Positions 10,951 through 21,359 of a stretch of DNA of 64,000 nucleotides are shown one piece after another. This stretch comes from Aradus depressus (lineage: Eukaryota; Arthropoda; Insecta; Hemiptera; Aradidae). The notes below the pieces were generated by a model that saw only the letters and a program-made list of their open reading frames with translations, did not search any database and was not told the origin of the DNA. The position numbers were made by a program, and so were the translations under genes. Location of the stretch: positions 16,789,601 through 16,853,600 of the forward strand of contig OY759225.1 in the NCBI GenBank assembly GCA_963662175.1, in the 5' to 3' direction. How positions within the stretch are numbered: position 1 is the stretch's first letter; each line of letters starts with the position of its first letter.

Positions 10951-11558
10951 AAGGTTAGCTACACTAAAATTTAATTAAGTATTCTGTAAACATCATCATG
11001 TTAAATTTAACAGTTTAACATATTTATGAGTACCATAAATCGTTGTTAAATTGAACTACAATTGTTAAACTAATCATCATCCGTACCACTTATCACATTG
11101 GAATCTTTTGTGTCAAAATGTAAATCCCTCACAATTTTTATAATCTATTGTTAGTTGTTAGAATTCATAGGTAGTTAATGCACGTGGATTGTGTCTTAAA
11201 CAAATCTCCCAGAATTCTCAAAACAATGAAAATAATCTGATTTTTATAGTTTTATTTAAGACTTCTGAAGGGAAGTAACTTTGTTTCTCGAGCAGTAAAA
11301 AAAACATGGCCAATTAAGCGCCAAGACCATTCCAACTCCTCTACTTTAGTATTCGTTTAACAGCCTTCTAGATTTATTACTTCCCCAGTTATACAAAGTA
11401 TAGGGCAAGTTATGTAATCGGTCAAAAATTCGATGTTAAGTTTTCAACAGAATTTCATTTTTTTCGACCCCCTGATTCCATAGATGAAAGAAAAATTTCC
11501 GTGACCTTGATCATGAACTGACTGATGGTATACTGATGGAGTGCAGATTGGTTTTAGT
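10951..11558. other. AT-rich sequence with a D-family end
   Basis: 11385-11480 matches the D-family terminal block (tatacaaagtatagg...taatcgg...tttccgacccc type). The rest is unrecognised. Confidence 0.45.
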
Positions 11559-11559
11559 A

Positions 11560-11655
11560 TGGCGTTGAATATGTGACGTTTGTTCTCAAGAGTAAATGCT
11601 GATCATCGTCCGATGATTGATTTCAGTTGTCCAAACCGTCTTTTGAGGTATGTGA
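11560..11655 (-). pseudogene. small Jockey-type LINE fragment
   Basis: Antisense match to the 46.7-kb Jockey fragment around CGTCCGATGATTGATTTCAG. It is too short for more. Confidence 0.5.
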
Positions 11656-11689
11656 TGATTAAAAATGTTGTGTTAAATAAAATATAAAA

Positions 11690-12015
11690 TTAATAATAAA
11701 TAAATAATTAAATAAAATTCCCACATTTCCTGTAGAAATTACAGCTGGTCTTCTACTAAATTTTGATTTTTACAGTAGTTTCCGAAAAGGGCCCTAAAAA
11801 TATCAAACGTTCAAGACGTGCAATTTTGAAGAAAGTGCACGTTTTTTAAAAATGCCAACAGATTTTTCATTTGGATTTCTTCTAAAGATACTAAAGAGAT
11901 GCCATATTGTTTTCCTAAATTTGCAAAAATGTTAAATCTAATCCAAAGGTATACATGATCTTACTGGGTTCTCAGGAAAATGAATAGCATAGAATTAGAG
12001 AACAAATATTGGGTT
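11690..12015 (+). repeat. dispersed repeat family X, copy 1
   Basis: Shares CTGTAGAAATTACAGCTGG, CCGAAAAGGGCCCTAAAAAT and AATGAATAGCATAGAAT with 40560-40900 (same strand), and with 28370-28570 and 32525-33010 (opposite strand). No coding potential. Confidence 0.85.
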
Positions 12016-12074
12016 TATTTATCTAAACCTACATTATAAATAAAATTCTCAACTGAAAGCTTAAATGTCTGAAT

Positions 12075-12235
12075 GAAGGCTGATGAATGACCAAGAATGG
12101 TTGGGCTATTTACTGGGAGTCCAGCTGGTCACAGATGTTATGTTGCTGGAGGGCTAACTACCTAGGTCTTGTAAGGGTCAGTGTTGCCAGTCGTTAGCCC
12201 AGGGTCTGGGGTACATCTGGAGACCATCCTGTGTC
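12075..12235 (+). repeat. ~150-bp repeat family W, copy 1
   Basis: Near-identical to 15079-15228, same orientation. Landmark GGGTCAGTGTTGCCAGTCGT. Less AT-rich than its neighbours. Unknown function. Confidence 0.85.
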
Positions 12236-12289
12236 TACACTTTGCACTAAATTTGAATTTAATAATTATAAATTGGTTTTGCGCTGGGG

Positions 12290-12720
12290 ATGTACTTTAC
12301 CGATGATCCTACCATGACTATATGTACAAGGGGAGTTATGGAATCGGTCAAATATTAGAATTTCATGTTTTCCGACCTTAAAGAAACCGACCTCCAGAAA
12401 AACATTTCTGTCTGTATGTCTGTGAACACGATAACTCCCGATAGAATAAATGTTTCGACACGAAATTTTATATGTGTGTCCAGAACCCTCTAAGAATGAC
12501 ACCTATTGATTTTCAGCCAAATCGGCCAATAGAAAGAGAAGGATTAGGGGGGAGGCTTAACACAAAAACTCTAATAACTTCCATTGTAATGAATGTATCG
12601 ACACGAAATTTTATGTATGAATCCAGAACCCTGTAAGGATGAAACCTATTGATTTTCAGCCAAATCGACCAATAGAAAGAGAAGGATTAGGGGGGAGGCT
12701 TAACCCAAAAACTCTAATTC
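12290..12720. repeat. family D, two tandem ~143-bp modules
   Basis: The string CCAATAGAAAGAGAAGGATT recurs at 12526 and 12669. Preceded by the D terminal block with GGTCAAATATTAGAATTTC and a CACGATAACTCCCGAT segment. Confidence 0.9.
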
Positions 12721-13007
12721 AACTCTGTCACTTTTTGTCATCCATTCCTCCACGTCCTTAAACTGAATTTTGTTCCCACCAGGTAACGACTGCAGATCCT
12801 GTAAAATGGCTAGATTTTCGATTTCTTCATTCTCTGATTGGTTGCTACTCTCGACCAGATTTTCTATATCAGGCGAAAGTCACTTGCCAGCTATTATACT
12901 CCGAAAAAAAAAAATATATATATATTAATAAGCATAATAAATAATATTAATAAATCGGTTAATCCGAGGACCAGTTGATCCGAGGCCGGTTAAGAGGGGT
13001 TCTACTG
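12720..13007 (-). pseudogene. pogo/Tigger-like right end with transposase fragment
   Basis: Minus-strand frame (about 12905-12725) reads DIENLVESSNQSENEEIENL and on through FKDVEEWMTKSDR. It is acidic and resembles the region near the C-terminus of Tigger-type transposases. The outer end is CAGTAGAACCCCTCTTAACC (inverted, 12988-13007) next to TA. The catalytic domain is absent. A link to the left end at 7377 is possible. Confidence 0.55.
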
Positions 13008-13009
13008 TA

Positions 13010-13445
13010 TGTGTATCAAACTCAAATAGTTATTCATTTAATTTATAATTATCTTATGACGTATCCAACTATTGTATTGGTTTAATGGAAATACATTTAT
13101 TATTATTATTTTTATAACGTTTCAAAACTAGTTTTTGAGATTTTTCTTATATATTCGAAGCGGAATGCCATTGAGAAGAACAGTGGCATTCCGAAGTTTA
13201 CAGAGGTAGGAACTGATCCGACAGCCGAGGCACGCAACACGACCTCATGTAGACACGAAACCCTCTTCGAATTAATCAGACCATGTTAACATCAACACAA
13301 CATTCCTTTTATGCTAATTAACATCAAACCTTCAATTTGCATATTTGAGTTACATAAAATATATCTGATATGGCCATATCATTTTCCACCTATCAAATTC
13401 ATTTCATATTATCATAACTGTGTATTTAAAAATAATGTTAGTTAT
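13010..13445. other. no recognisable feature
   Basis: AT-rich; an ATT run lies at 13100-13112. The 99-codon ORF beginning here reads through the SINE that starts at 13448 and is not credible. Confidence 0.4.
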
Positions 13446-13447
13446 TG

Positions 13448-13672
13448 TGACTCATGCTCATGCTTTAACACCGAGGTCAAATTGCCTACTACCAGAGTGC
13501 TCTTTCGTAGCTCTGATGGACATGAACCCGACTGTAGATGTCCAAAATTTTGCGTATTGAGGTTTAGTTACCTGGGGAAGGGGGTCTTCGCCGTCAAAAC
13601 GAGTACCTGACATAGCTCAGGCTTGAGACCATCGCTAAACTTTCCATCTGAAGGACGACGTGCTCAAGGAGA
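13448..13672 (-). mobile_element. SINE 3' two-thirds, diverged
   Basis: Reverse orientation from GACTCATGCTCATGCTTTAA to GGACGACGTGCTCAAGG, with an 11-bp insertion near 13593-13603. Confidence 0.8.
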
Positions 13673-13767
13673 TTGACTTTCTTATATCTAGTAATAGTAT
13701 GGAATCAATGTTGAGAGGGGGGAGTTGGGTGGAGAACTATAAAAAAAATTGGTTGGTATAAGTAATC

Positions 13768-13890
13768 CTGTCTCAACCTGGCCGAGGCCCTCAAGTTTTT
13801 TTATCTGGGAAATGAAAAAAAACTTTGAGTACGCCGTCCTTTGGATGGGACGTTAAGCAATATGCGATGTCAGGTATTAATTAAAGACGT
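13768..13890 (+). mobile_element. SINE body fragment, poly-T/A hairpin subfamily
   Basis: Has GGCCGAGGCCCTCAAG, then the hairpin AAGTTTTTTT (13793-13802) / AAAAAAACTT (13816-13825) with the usual TCTGGGAA loop. GACGTTAAGCAAT and GATGTCAGGTATT follow. Confidence 0.85.
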
Positions 13891-13993
13891 AAGTAATCCT
13901 GGGTAGACACAAAATAGAAGTTTGTTTCATTTAATCCTCTATAATGTTTCGTCTATAAATTATTAGGATCATTTTTTATTTACCTTTGAAGTA

Positions 13994-14593
13994 CATTAGA
14001 AACCCTCTTAACCGGACTCGGATTAACCGGGCTATTCCATGTAACAGAGTTTTTTTTTCCTCTGAAATCGTAAAAATCTCGGTATCGCCAGTAAAGATGA
14101 CGGCGAATGCGAAGACGATGGCGAAAATGCAGTCGTGGAGGACTTGCAAAAAAAAGGTCACGAAAAAGCAAAAAAAGATGCAGAAATTTTATTGCAAAAT
14201 GTTGAGCAGCAACAAGATTCAAGGGCATTGGACGCGATGAACGTACGAAAATGGAGAGACTTGGCTTTCAAAAAATATTTTAAAGGTAAAAACAGAAAAA
14301 ATAACTGATTTTTTCAAACAGTGATATATACATTAAGTTTTCAAAGTTTATGTAAGTTCGTAATGTTTAGTTTTTCTTGTTCGTTTATGTCTGTATGTAC
14401 ATAATGTACAATAAAATGAGTTGCAATAACGTCTTATTTGCTTGTTTATTTATGATACCTAATGAAATATGTACCTACATATGTAGATTCTTTTTGAACG
14501 AAAATAGATTTTTCATGTGAACCTCGGATTAACCGGCCAAACGGGTATCCGACCATAGTCCCCTGACCAGATCGGTTAAGAGAGGTTCTACTG
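13994..14593 (+). mobile_element. pogo/Tigger-like element, internally deleted, TA-flanked
   Basis: TA at 13992-13993 and 14594-14595. Left end CATTAGAAACCCTCTTAACC (degraded), right end inverted CAGTAGAACCTCTCTTAACC. 600 bp in all, carrying only the transposase tail (separate entry). It is non-autonomous and shares its end type with 7377 and 13007. Confidence 0.85.
14030..14321 (+). pseudogene. Tigger-type transposase C-terminal tail
   Basis: An open frame gives an acidic stretch (DDGECEDDGENAVVEDLQ), a Gln/Glu/Lys-rich helix (AEILLQNVEQQQDSRAL) and MNVRKWRDLAFKKYF. After a shift of frame near 14285 it reads VKTEKITDFFKQ and stops at 14319-14321. ITDFF resembles a PCNA-interacting (PIP-like) box, known at the C-terminus of pogo-type transposases. 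The DNA-binding and DDE domains are missing. Confidence 0.65.
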
Positions 14594-14595
14594 TA

Positions 14596-14885
14596 TATAA
14601 TAGGTACTTAACTACACTCTCTATTCCTTCCGATGTTATTTGGTTATTCAGAATCTCTGTGAAAATTTACAGTTGTGAGTTATTATAAATGTTTGAGACG
14701 TGTCACTAACTACAAATAAGAGATAATCTTTCTACCCACACCTAATCAAAAATGATTAGTGTTGAGATTCTTGGGCCTGGAACGTGACTGTACCCATCTG
14801 GTGCATTCCATAAATACATCTTAGCCTAGATTTCTTAAAGGAGTGGTACAATTTTGTTTGATTTGAGATAATTTTTATTTTTGAG
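14596..14885. other. no recognisable feature
   Basis: AT-rich; no repeats or coding signal recognised. Confidence 0.4.
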
Positions 14886-14980
14886 GTAATTGCCTTGGTA
14901 GCTCAGAGGTAGCATGCTTGCTTATTGAACTCAAAATCGCGGGTTCGAAAGCCGGGCGAGCCTCTTAGGTTTTACTTTTA
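14886..14980 (+). mobile_element. SINE tRNA-like head fragment
   Basis: TTGGTAGCTCAGAGGTAGCA (A-box), then GGGTTCGAAAGCC (B-box with one change) and a short body remnant merging into family D. Confidence 0.8.
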
Positions 14981-14984
14981 CAAC

Positions 14985-15560
14985 TGTGCGAAGTATAGGG
15001 GAAATTATATCGGAAGTTTTCACATAATTTCATGTTTTCGGACCTCCAGATTTCAAAAAAACTTTAAGAATATCTGTGTCATGACCAGGAATTGTTGGCC
15101 TATTTACTGGTTGAGTACAGTTGGTCACAGATGCTCTGTTGCTGGAGGGCTAATTACGTAGGTCTTGTAAGGGTCAGTGTTGCCAGTCGTTAGCCCCCAG
15201 GGTCTGTTGTACATCTGGTGACCATCCTCCAACATACTTTTAGAGGTATGTCTACTCCATTAAAAGTCATCCTTGAATCATCTGCAATGTACTTCCCCAG
15301 CTCAGTTTTGTGATCGTTCAGAAATTCCATGTTGAGTATTTACCTAAATTTCATGTTTTCCGAACCTTTGATTTCAAAAATAAATAAAAAAAATTGTCGG
15401 TGCATCATTGAGACTGTACTTTAAAGGCAGTCTGAAAATCGTGGTATAAAATTCAATAGTTGACTCTTCTGAATCCTCATACTAAATTTTGTCGATACAT
15501 TCATTATATTGACAATTTTTGAGTTAAGGCCTTCATCATGTACAGGACAAGTGTTTGCCT
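14985..15560. repeat. family D pieces surrounding family W copy 2
   Basis: 14985-15060 and 15285-15560 carry D-family blocks in mixed orientation (for example CAATGTACTTCCCCAGCTC and ATACATTCATTATATTGAC). 15079-15228 is the second W copy, nearly identical to 12075-12235. Confidence 0.75.
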
Positions 15561-15732
15561 TACTAGATTTTAAGTTTAACACTCCGATAGTCGCGCCCCC
15601 TCCTGTCGCAAAAGTAGTCGCGCTGAATCTTTCAGATCGCCTTAAATTTTTGCAGTATCATAAGTTTGAATAGCTGTAGATTGGAATGGAATTAATAAAA
15701 ATAATTGTAAACATGAAAAAAAAAAACTTTAT

Positions 15733-16062
15733 TTTATGACTTATGGGCTTTAACTACGCGGTCATACCGCCTACTACCAGAGCTTTCTTTCGTCACTCTG
15801 GTGGACATGAGCCCGACTGTACTGTGGGATTCCTAAATTTTGCCTACCCTATATTTTTATTCACTTAGGGCAGGGGTCTTTAACGAGTACCTGACATCGT
15901 ACAGGCTCGGGACCATCGCTTAACGTCCCATCTGAAGTACGGCGTGTTTAAGTTTATTTTACCTCCCATATAAAATAAACTAAGGGCCTCGGTCGGGTTT
16001 CGAACCCACATTTCTTGAGCTCAGAAGGCAAGCACGCATATCACTGAGCTACCGGCTCCCTC
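15733..16062 (-). mobile_element. full-length SINE without telomeric tail
   Basis: Reads on the minus strand from GAGGGAGCCGGTAGCTCAGT (head) to TCATAAAAT (3' end). The B-box GGTTCGAAACC and both hairpins are present. At 330 bp it is a complete unit but has no CCTAA repeats after the 3' end. A poly(A) run precedes it on the plus strand. Confidence 0.92.
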
Positions 16063-16600
16063 AATACATAGATATGAAATTTAGTTGGAGAATTCAGAAG
16101 TCCCTATGTAAGTCAACTAATGATAGTCGATTAGTTTTAGAGAGAAACCGAAAAAAAATCGAAAAATAAGAAATTTTTATGAATAATGGCGAATTTCTGA
16201 GTGGTTATATAACTTTCCCCATACTTTGTCGAGCTGGGGAAGTACAATTGATGCTTGATGTGACCAGTCTTGATGGGGTCTAAGACTACATATAATTCAA
16301 ATATCACATTACGGTGACATGACATCAGCATTAATTAATTAGATAGATACTATAATACAACCCTTTCGCTAATTGGTTGTCTGCTCTTACGTCACTATGA
16401 GACAAGATTTTAACAATGGATGTTGCTAAGCCCCGTTATTGAACTAACCTATACAAATGAATCCATTGAAGGGGTTAGTTCCGCCAGTAAATATATTACT
16501 GTTGTCATATCGGTGGAAACCGTTGTCACTGGCTGCTGGTCGAGTACTATGTAAATGTGGGCGAGCGCTGTCGGTGATGACATCATCTTCAAGCCACTGT
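16063..16600. other. D-family scraps and unique sequence
   Basis: 16065-16120 and 16200-16250 resemble D-family edges. 16350-16620 is unique-looking with no recognised motif. Confidence 0.4.
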
Positions 16601-16631
16601 TAATGTTGTACTCTACATTAACCAGTATCTA

Positions 16632-17134
16632 TTGAATTTGTTACATGAAACTAAGGGAATTAAGCTTACAGAAGCCAAATGCCACGAGATTCAATTGGGT
16701 GTCCCAAGTAAAAAATATTTAAAATTAAATTGGGGAGGAGAATTATTAAATATGTTGGATCCGGTAAAGCTAAAAAACTCTCTGCCCAGGGTTTCGGACG
16801 CATTTGTGAATCATCTGAAGAATAAAGATAAATATTATCTTTTAGAATGCTGTTATAAGACCTTTTATCCCAATATTTACAACCCAGATCAACTCCAACC
16901 ATACCTAAACAGAATGCTCCTTTCTCACACATCAAAGCACTGGCTCAACTCCGTCTATTTGGCAAGTACTTTCTTAAAATCAGTTACAAAAATAATGTAT
17001 ACACCCTTAATCCCCAGGAACTTTGTACAATGTGCAATAAAAACGAATTGGAAGACGTATACCACCTGTTAATATCCTGTCCGATCTACTCCCCCATTAG
17101 AAGTCACTTCCTGCCTCAGAGTATCAGTATAGAC
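16632..17134 (+). pseudogene. non-LTR LINE ORF2 C-terminus, frameshifted
   Basis: The first frame runs from MNLLHETKGIKLTEAKCHEI to about 16935. The product then continues in another frame as KALAQLRLFGKYFLKISYKN and ends with LCTMCNKNELEDVYHLLISC. That is a complete C-x2-C-x8-H-x4-C motif of the type found after the RT domain in several LINE clades. It is cut at 17134 by a hAT-like end. The same motif occurs, more damaged, at 7076-7320. Confidence 0.75.
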
Positions 17135-17630
17135 CAGTGTTTCCCAACCTTTTGCCAACAAGCTACCCGTCCGTTTAGCTATGGAATATATATTTAATTT
17201 GCATTGACAGTCCATCTACTATTGTCTGTTTATGTCGAACGATAATGCTATTTTAAAATTCTCCTTACTATATAAACATTACTGCGGAAATTTATTTTTC
17301 GTTCTTAGGGGCGCTAGGAAGAGTGATCTGTAAGTAAGTGGTTTGTATAAAAAAAAAGCCCTGTTACATGTAGTTTTCTATAGGATGTGACATGTATGGT
17401 CGAAGTCAAGTCGTTAGATGGTTGAGTTGAAAACCCTAGAACCTTCAGTAATGGCCGCCCATTCCAAGCTCAGTAAGCCCCCTATGAGCACATGGTCTAA
17501 CTTTGGACAGAATTGACACCATAAATATGGCCCAATGGGCCCTTTGAAGAGGATGAAGGGCCACTGGGAGACCGTTGGGCCCTTCAGCTGTACTTCAAGA
17601 GAACCTGGGAATACAGGTCCGACTTTATAG
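17135..17630. other. hAT-like terminus CAGTGTTTCCCAACC and unrecognised DNA
   Basis: CAGTGTTTCCCAACCTTTT at 17135 resembles common hAT terminal repeats and interrupts a LINE frame. I could not find the opposite terminus or a transposase, so the element is at best a fragment. Confidence 0.35.
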
Positions 17631-17735
17631 AGGCTTTAACACAAGGTCATATCGTCTACTACCAGAGCGCTCTTCCGTCGCTTTGGTGGACATGAGCTCG
17701 ATTCTATTGTGCCATCTTAGGTTTAGTTGTCTAAA
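17631..17735 (-). mobile_element. SINE 3' fragment
   Basis: GGCTTTAACACAAGGTCATA through the CCAGAGCGCTCT palindrome to GACATGAGCTCGATTCTATT. Confidence 0.8.
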
Positions 17736-18237
17736 GGTAGGAATCCCTCCAGTGTACCTTAACAAAAATCCCATCCCTTTAAAAAACGAAGTCCGCTACC
17801 TAGGCCTCATACTCGACAAACGACTAACTTGGAATCCTTACACGAGACTGAAAAGACAAGAAATGAAGAGACGTTATAAACTTTGACTAAGACTATTAGA
17901 CAAAAGATCCAAATTAACTTTGAAAACGAAGTACTCAAACCTATGTGGACTTATAGACTTCAACTCATGAGTTCTAAGGTTTCCCATCTTCTGCTCATCC
18001 AATCCTTTCAATCCAAAATTCTTCGTAAAATAGCCAATGCTCCTTATTACGTCTCCAACAAAACTCTTCACACTGACCTTAACGTACCTTTTGAAGTCGC
18101 TAAATCCAAGTATAAAAAATTATTTTCGCCTTTTTGTTCTCAATTCCATGGCCCTCCATTCTGCCACACTTCCCCAACGACGGCTTAAGCGTCAATGGCC
18201 TAGAGACCTCCTTAGCAACAGCAGTGAGAGTGATTAG
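17736..18237 (+). pseudogene. Jockey-type LINE ORF2 C-terminal relic
   Basis: Reads VYLNKNPIPLKNEVRYLGLI, LDKRLTWNPYTR, then after a stop LRLLDKRSKL, and further on SFQSKILRKIANAPYYVSNK and TLHTDLNVPF. The order matches the RT thumb and C-terminus of the intact LINE at 55.1-57.8 kb (VRYLGLYLDRRLTWN..., ILRTITQCPYYVSN). Several frameshifts. A close relative lies at 60.65-61.8 kb. Confidence 0.85.
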
Positions 18238-18750
18238 TTACAAATAGAGAGTAAATATCAGTGACTAGTGAGTGTCCCCAGTGAGTGATCTATCTGTAAA
18301 GTAGAAAAAAAAACTAGTGAAAAATACGGTCACAAATTATATAAACAATATTTTAAACAATAAACAAAATTATTTTAATTCTCTAACATTAGTGCACTGA
18401 CAGTTCCGTACAGTTGCCATATATACGTTTGTGAAAAATAATAAATGCATGATGCACAGTAGGAACGTGTGTCTATGTATGATAACTATATCACATATAG
18501 ATTGCATATATATGCATAAGATTTATTTAAAACTGTTTTTATAAGTACATACTTGCGGAACAGCGTTCCATACTGATGGGACCAACACTGGAAAAGGAAG
18601 AAAGCATTCTGTGCCAAGGACGTCAATCTGTTTCATATATGTTTTAAATATTAAATAAGATCTGAGTGAGGAGGACATGTTCAGAGAATGAACAGCAGTA
18701 GATGGCCTTGAGTGCATTTGAGAACAAACCTGAAAGAAGGAGAAAAATAT
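18238..18750. other. no recognisable feature
   Basis: Probably LINE 3' UTR at the start (18238-18310, compare 61790), then AT-rich sequence without coding signal. Confidence 0.4.
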
Positions 18751-18756
18751 GACGTA

Positions 18757-18980
18757 CGATACTCAGAAGGCTACAAGACGACCTAAGGAAAAACCTAGAA
18801 TGCTAAGAGTAAAGATTACGAAGGAAGGAGAAAAAGAGTACGTTTCATACTCAGAAGGCTACAAGACAACTTTACTCCTAAGGAAAAACCTTAGAAGGCT
18901 AAGAGTAAAGAATACGAAGGAAGGAGAAAAAGAGAACGTTCCATACTAAGAAAACTACAAGACAACTTTACTTCTAGTCT
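18757..18980 (+). repeat. imperfect ~88-96-bp tandem repeat, 2.3 copies
   Basis: ATACTCAGAAGGCTACAAGA recurs at 18759 and 18847, with a third partial start at 18943. The open frame through it (18749-18949) is Lys/Glu/Arg-rich because of the repeat and is not a convincing gene. Confidence 0.85.
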
Positions 18981-19029
18981 TCTAGGGTTTTCCTGATGAG
19001 AATAGTCGTCTGGTTTGGAAATTTTATAA

Positions 19030-19680
19030 AACATTTTTGGTTCGATGTTTAATTTTCAGTGGAATTTGAAGGTTAAGAAGGCTTTCCGACCCCATTATCA
19101 CAAAAATGAAAGAAAAAAGTCGTCGGTGAATCACTGCTTATGTACTTCCTCAGCACGAATTTAAGTTTTTGCTCTCCATCCAAAGTCAATCGACCTTTTT
19201 GTTTAAAAATCTTTAGTTGACTTAAGTAGGGAATGAATGCTGAGACTCAAGCTTTATTTATTCTTTATTCTCTTTCTATTTATTATATTTATGCATATAT
19301 TCACTACTTTCGTAGTCGGTTTTTGCGTTAAGGCTCCGCTTTGTTCCCCCCTTCTCTTTGAATCATCTGAAATTTAAAAGGTGTCGTCGTTATATGGTTT
19401 TGGATACAAATATACAATTTCGTCTCGATACATTCATTCTATCGGGATTTAACGTGTTTACAGACATACACACATATACAAACAATTTTTTTTTTTGGAA
19501 TAATGGGAAATCATAAAATTCCGTTGAAAACTAAGCTTCGAATTTTTGATCGATCACATAGTTTCTTAAAGTTGGGGAAGTAAAATATTGGTTTTTAGCT
19601 CGAACGGTAGATTGGTTCTGGAGGGAGAGCGAAAACTTAATTAATGCTAAAGAAGTACATTGTCGGTGAATCTTTTTTTA
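19030..19680. repeat. family D copy
   Basis: Has TTTTCAGTGGAATTTGAAGG, GTCGTCGGTGAATCACTGCT, the coastal 'gctctccatccaaagtcaatcg' block, TACATTCATTCTATCGGGAT and a terminal ATCACATAGTTTC segment. Confidence 0.8.
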
Positions 19681-19689
19681 ATTTTAGAT

Positions 19690-20260
19690 ATAAGAATACT
19701 AGCGTAGATAACTGGTCCAGGGTCTCATAGAGTTTATTCCTGTTCGTTCTACGTAAGTATAGAATGGAACTTTTGTTTGTTAACTATAAAATTTTAAAGA
19801 CCACGTGTGTTCCACGTGTTTTGTATTTTAAACATACAACTCTTTGTTTGGTTTGATTAGAACATTCTAAAATACACAGGATGTTGAACAAATACATTTA
19901 TAATACATAAACAAATATATTTGAGTCCATTAGGATTTTTATCTGGGAGGTGAATACATTTTGACTCGTTAAAAAATCTGGGAAGGCAAAAACAGTGGAG
20001 TCGGGCACATGTTGAGTGAAGTAATAGCGCTCTGGTAGTAGGCGATATGGCCTTGTAGACCCCTATTGTGGGAGTCCTAAATTTTGTCTTCCCAGATTGA
20101 ATTAAACAAAACTTCTGATAACTGCTGTTGTAGTGAATGTACCGATGCAAAATTTTATATGTGAATTCAACATCTTATAAGGATGACACTTAATAATTTT
20201 CCGCTGATGCGGCAGAAGGGAAGGGGGATGAGGGGTGAGGGCATGTATATTACTTAGTTA
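19690..20260. other. mixed SINE and D fragments
   Basis: 19930-20100 holds scrambled SINE pieces (TCTGGGAGGTGAATAC, GCGCTCTGGTAGTAGGCGAT, GGGAGTCCTAAATTTTG). 20100-20240 is a D module (AATGAATGTACCGATGCAAA). The ORF on the minus strand across this region is not credible. Confidence 0.55.
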
Positions 20261-20262
20261 TT

Positions 20263-20532
20263 ACGTCTCATGCCCGGGCTTTAACTGCGAGGACGTACCT
20301 ACTACCAGAGCTCTTTTCGTCACTCTGGTGAACATAAGCTCGATTCTACAGTGGGAGTCCTATATTTTGCCTATGTAGGTTTATTCACGTGTAACGTCCC
20401 ATCCGAAGGACGGCGTGCTCAAATTTTTTTCACTTCCTAGATAAAAAAATCTATGAGTCTCAGCCGGGTTTCGAACCCGCATACTTGAGCACAGAAGACA
20501 AGCAGCCTAACTCTGAGCTAATGGCGCCCTCT
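20263..20532 (-). mobile_element. SINE, poly-T/A hairpin subfamily
   Basis: Near-complete but shortened copy from CTCATGCCCGGGCTTTAACT to GAGCTAATGGCGCCCTC, with B-box GTTTCGAACCC (minus sense GGGTTCGAAAC). The body hairpin is TTTTTTT (20424-20430) / AAAAAAA (20443-20449). Confidence 0.9.
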
Positions 20533-20820
20533 AAAATTTCTATTAGATCTCGTGGTATACATTATGCATTTACTAGTATACTATATGTAGCATGGAATTC
20601 TGAAGCATTTGAATGTTAATTAATTTATTATTTAAACATTATCATACTTCTAAGAAATGTGCATTACATATTTATATCAATATACATTCTGGAATCCGTA
20701 ACAACTAATATATCTCTACTCGGTTAGTATTATATGAATAAATTACATGGAATATGACTGCTCCACAGGTTGTAGAATAAAATATAGTCTGACCTCTCAC
20801 AGTTTTTATTAATATTTGCT
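20533..20820. other. no recognisable feature
   Basis: AT-rich, unrecognised. Confidence 0.4.
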
Positions 20821-20858
20821 AGCCGGCTTTCGAGGTTGCCCTCATCATCAGGCAGTCT
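20821..20858 (-). ncRNA. hammerhead-ribozyme-like motif, type 2 copy a
   Basis: Minus strand reads CTGATGA, one extra T, stem GAGG with GCAA loop and CCTC, then GAAA followed by GCCGGCT, which can form a short helix III. The order matches the hammerhead core (CUGANGA / helix II / GAAA / helix III / UH). The extra base before helix II is non-canonical and helix I is weak here. Repeated at 42753-42788. Confidence 0.5.
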
Positions 20859-21035
20859 ACAAAAAAAAAATCATCATTTAGCAACAAAGAAACAGGTTCT
20901 TTGGTTAAAAACCATAAACAATTTGGCAAAAAAGAGTTGAATAAATATAAATAAATTAAATTAATAAAAAGTAACAAAAATAAAATTTATATAGAGTTTA
21001 AAAATAAACATACCTGATAAAATTCTTTATATCAA

Positions 21036-21277
21036 TCTCTATTGTGGGACTCACAAATTTTGCCTACCCTAAATTTTTATTCACCTAGGGCAGGGGTCTT
21101 TAACGAGTACCTGACATCGTACAGGCTCGGGACCATCGCTTAACATCCCATCCGAAGGACGGCGGGCTTTAGTTTATTTTACCTCCCAGATAAAATATAT
21201 TAAGTGCCTCGGTCGGGTTTCGAACGTTCTAGAGCTCAGAAGGCAAGCACGCACACCACTGAGCTACCGGCGCCCTC
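21036..21277 (-). mobile_element. SINE, 3'-truncated copy
   Basis: From TCTATTGTGGGACTCACAAA to CTGAGCTACCGGCGCCCTCC. The head B-box is damaged (TTTCGAACGTTC on this strand). Confidence 0.92.
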
Positions 21278-21359
21278 CAAATAGGATATATCCTCGTTAA
21301 ATAGGATACGTTAAAAGAATTTTACATTAAAATAGCTCATTAATTAGATTTATTACTAC

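Noticed and set aside
13311..13610. 99-codon ORF
   Set aside because: Reads through a SINE 3' region; composition matches SINE translation seen elsewhere.
17135..17630. Complete hAT element
   Set aside because: Only one terminus-like string was found; no inverted partner or transposase.
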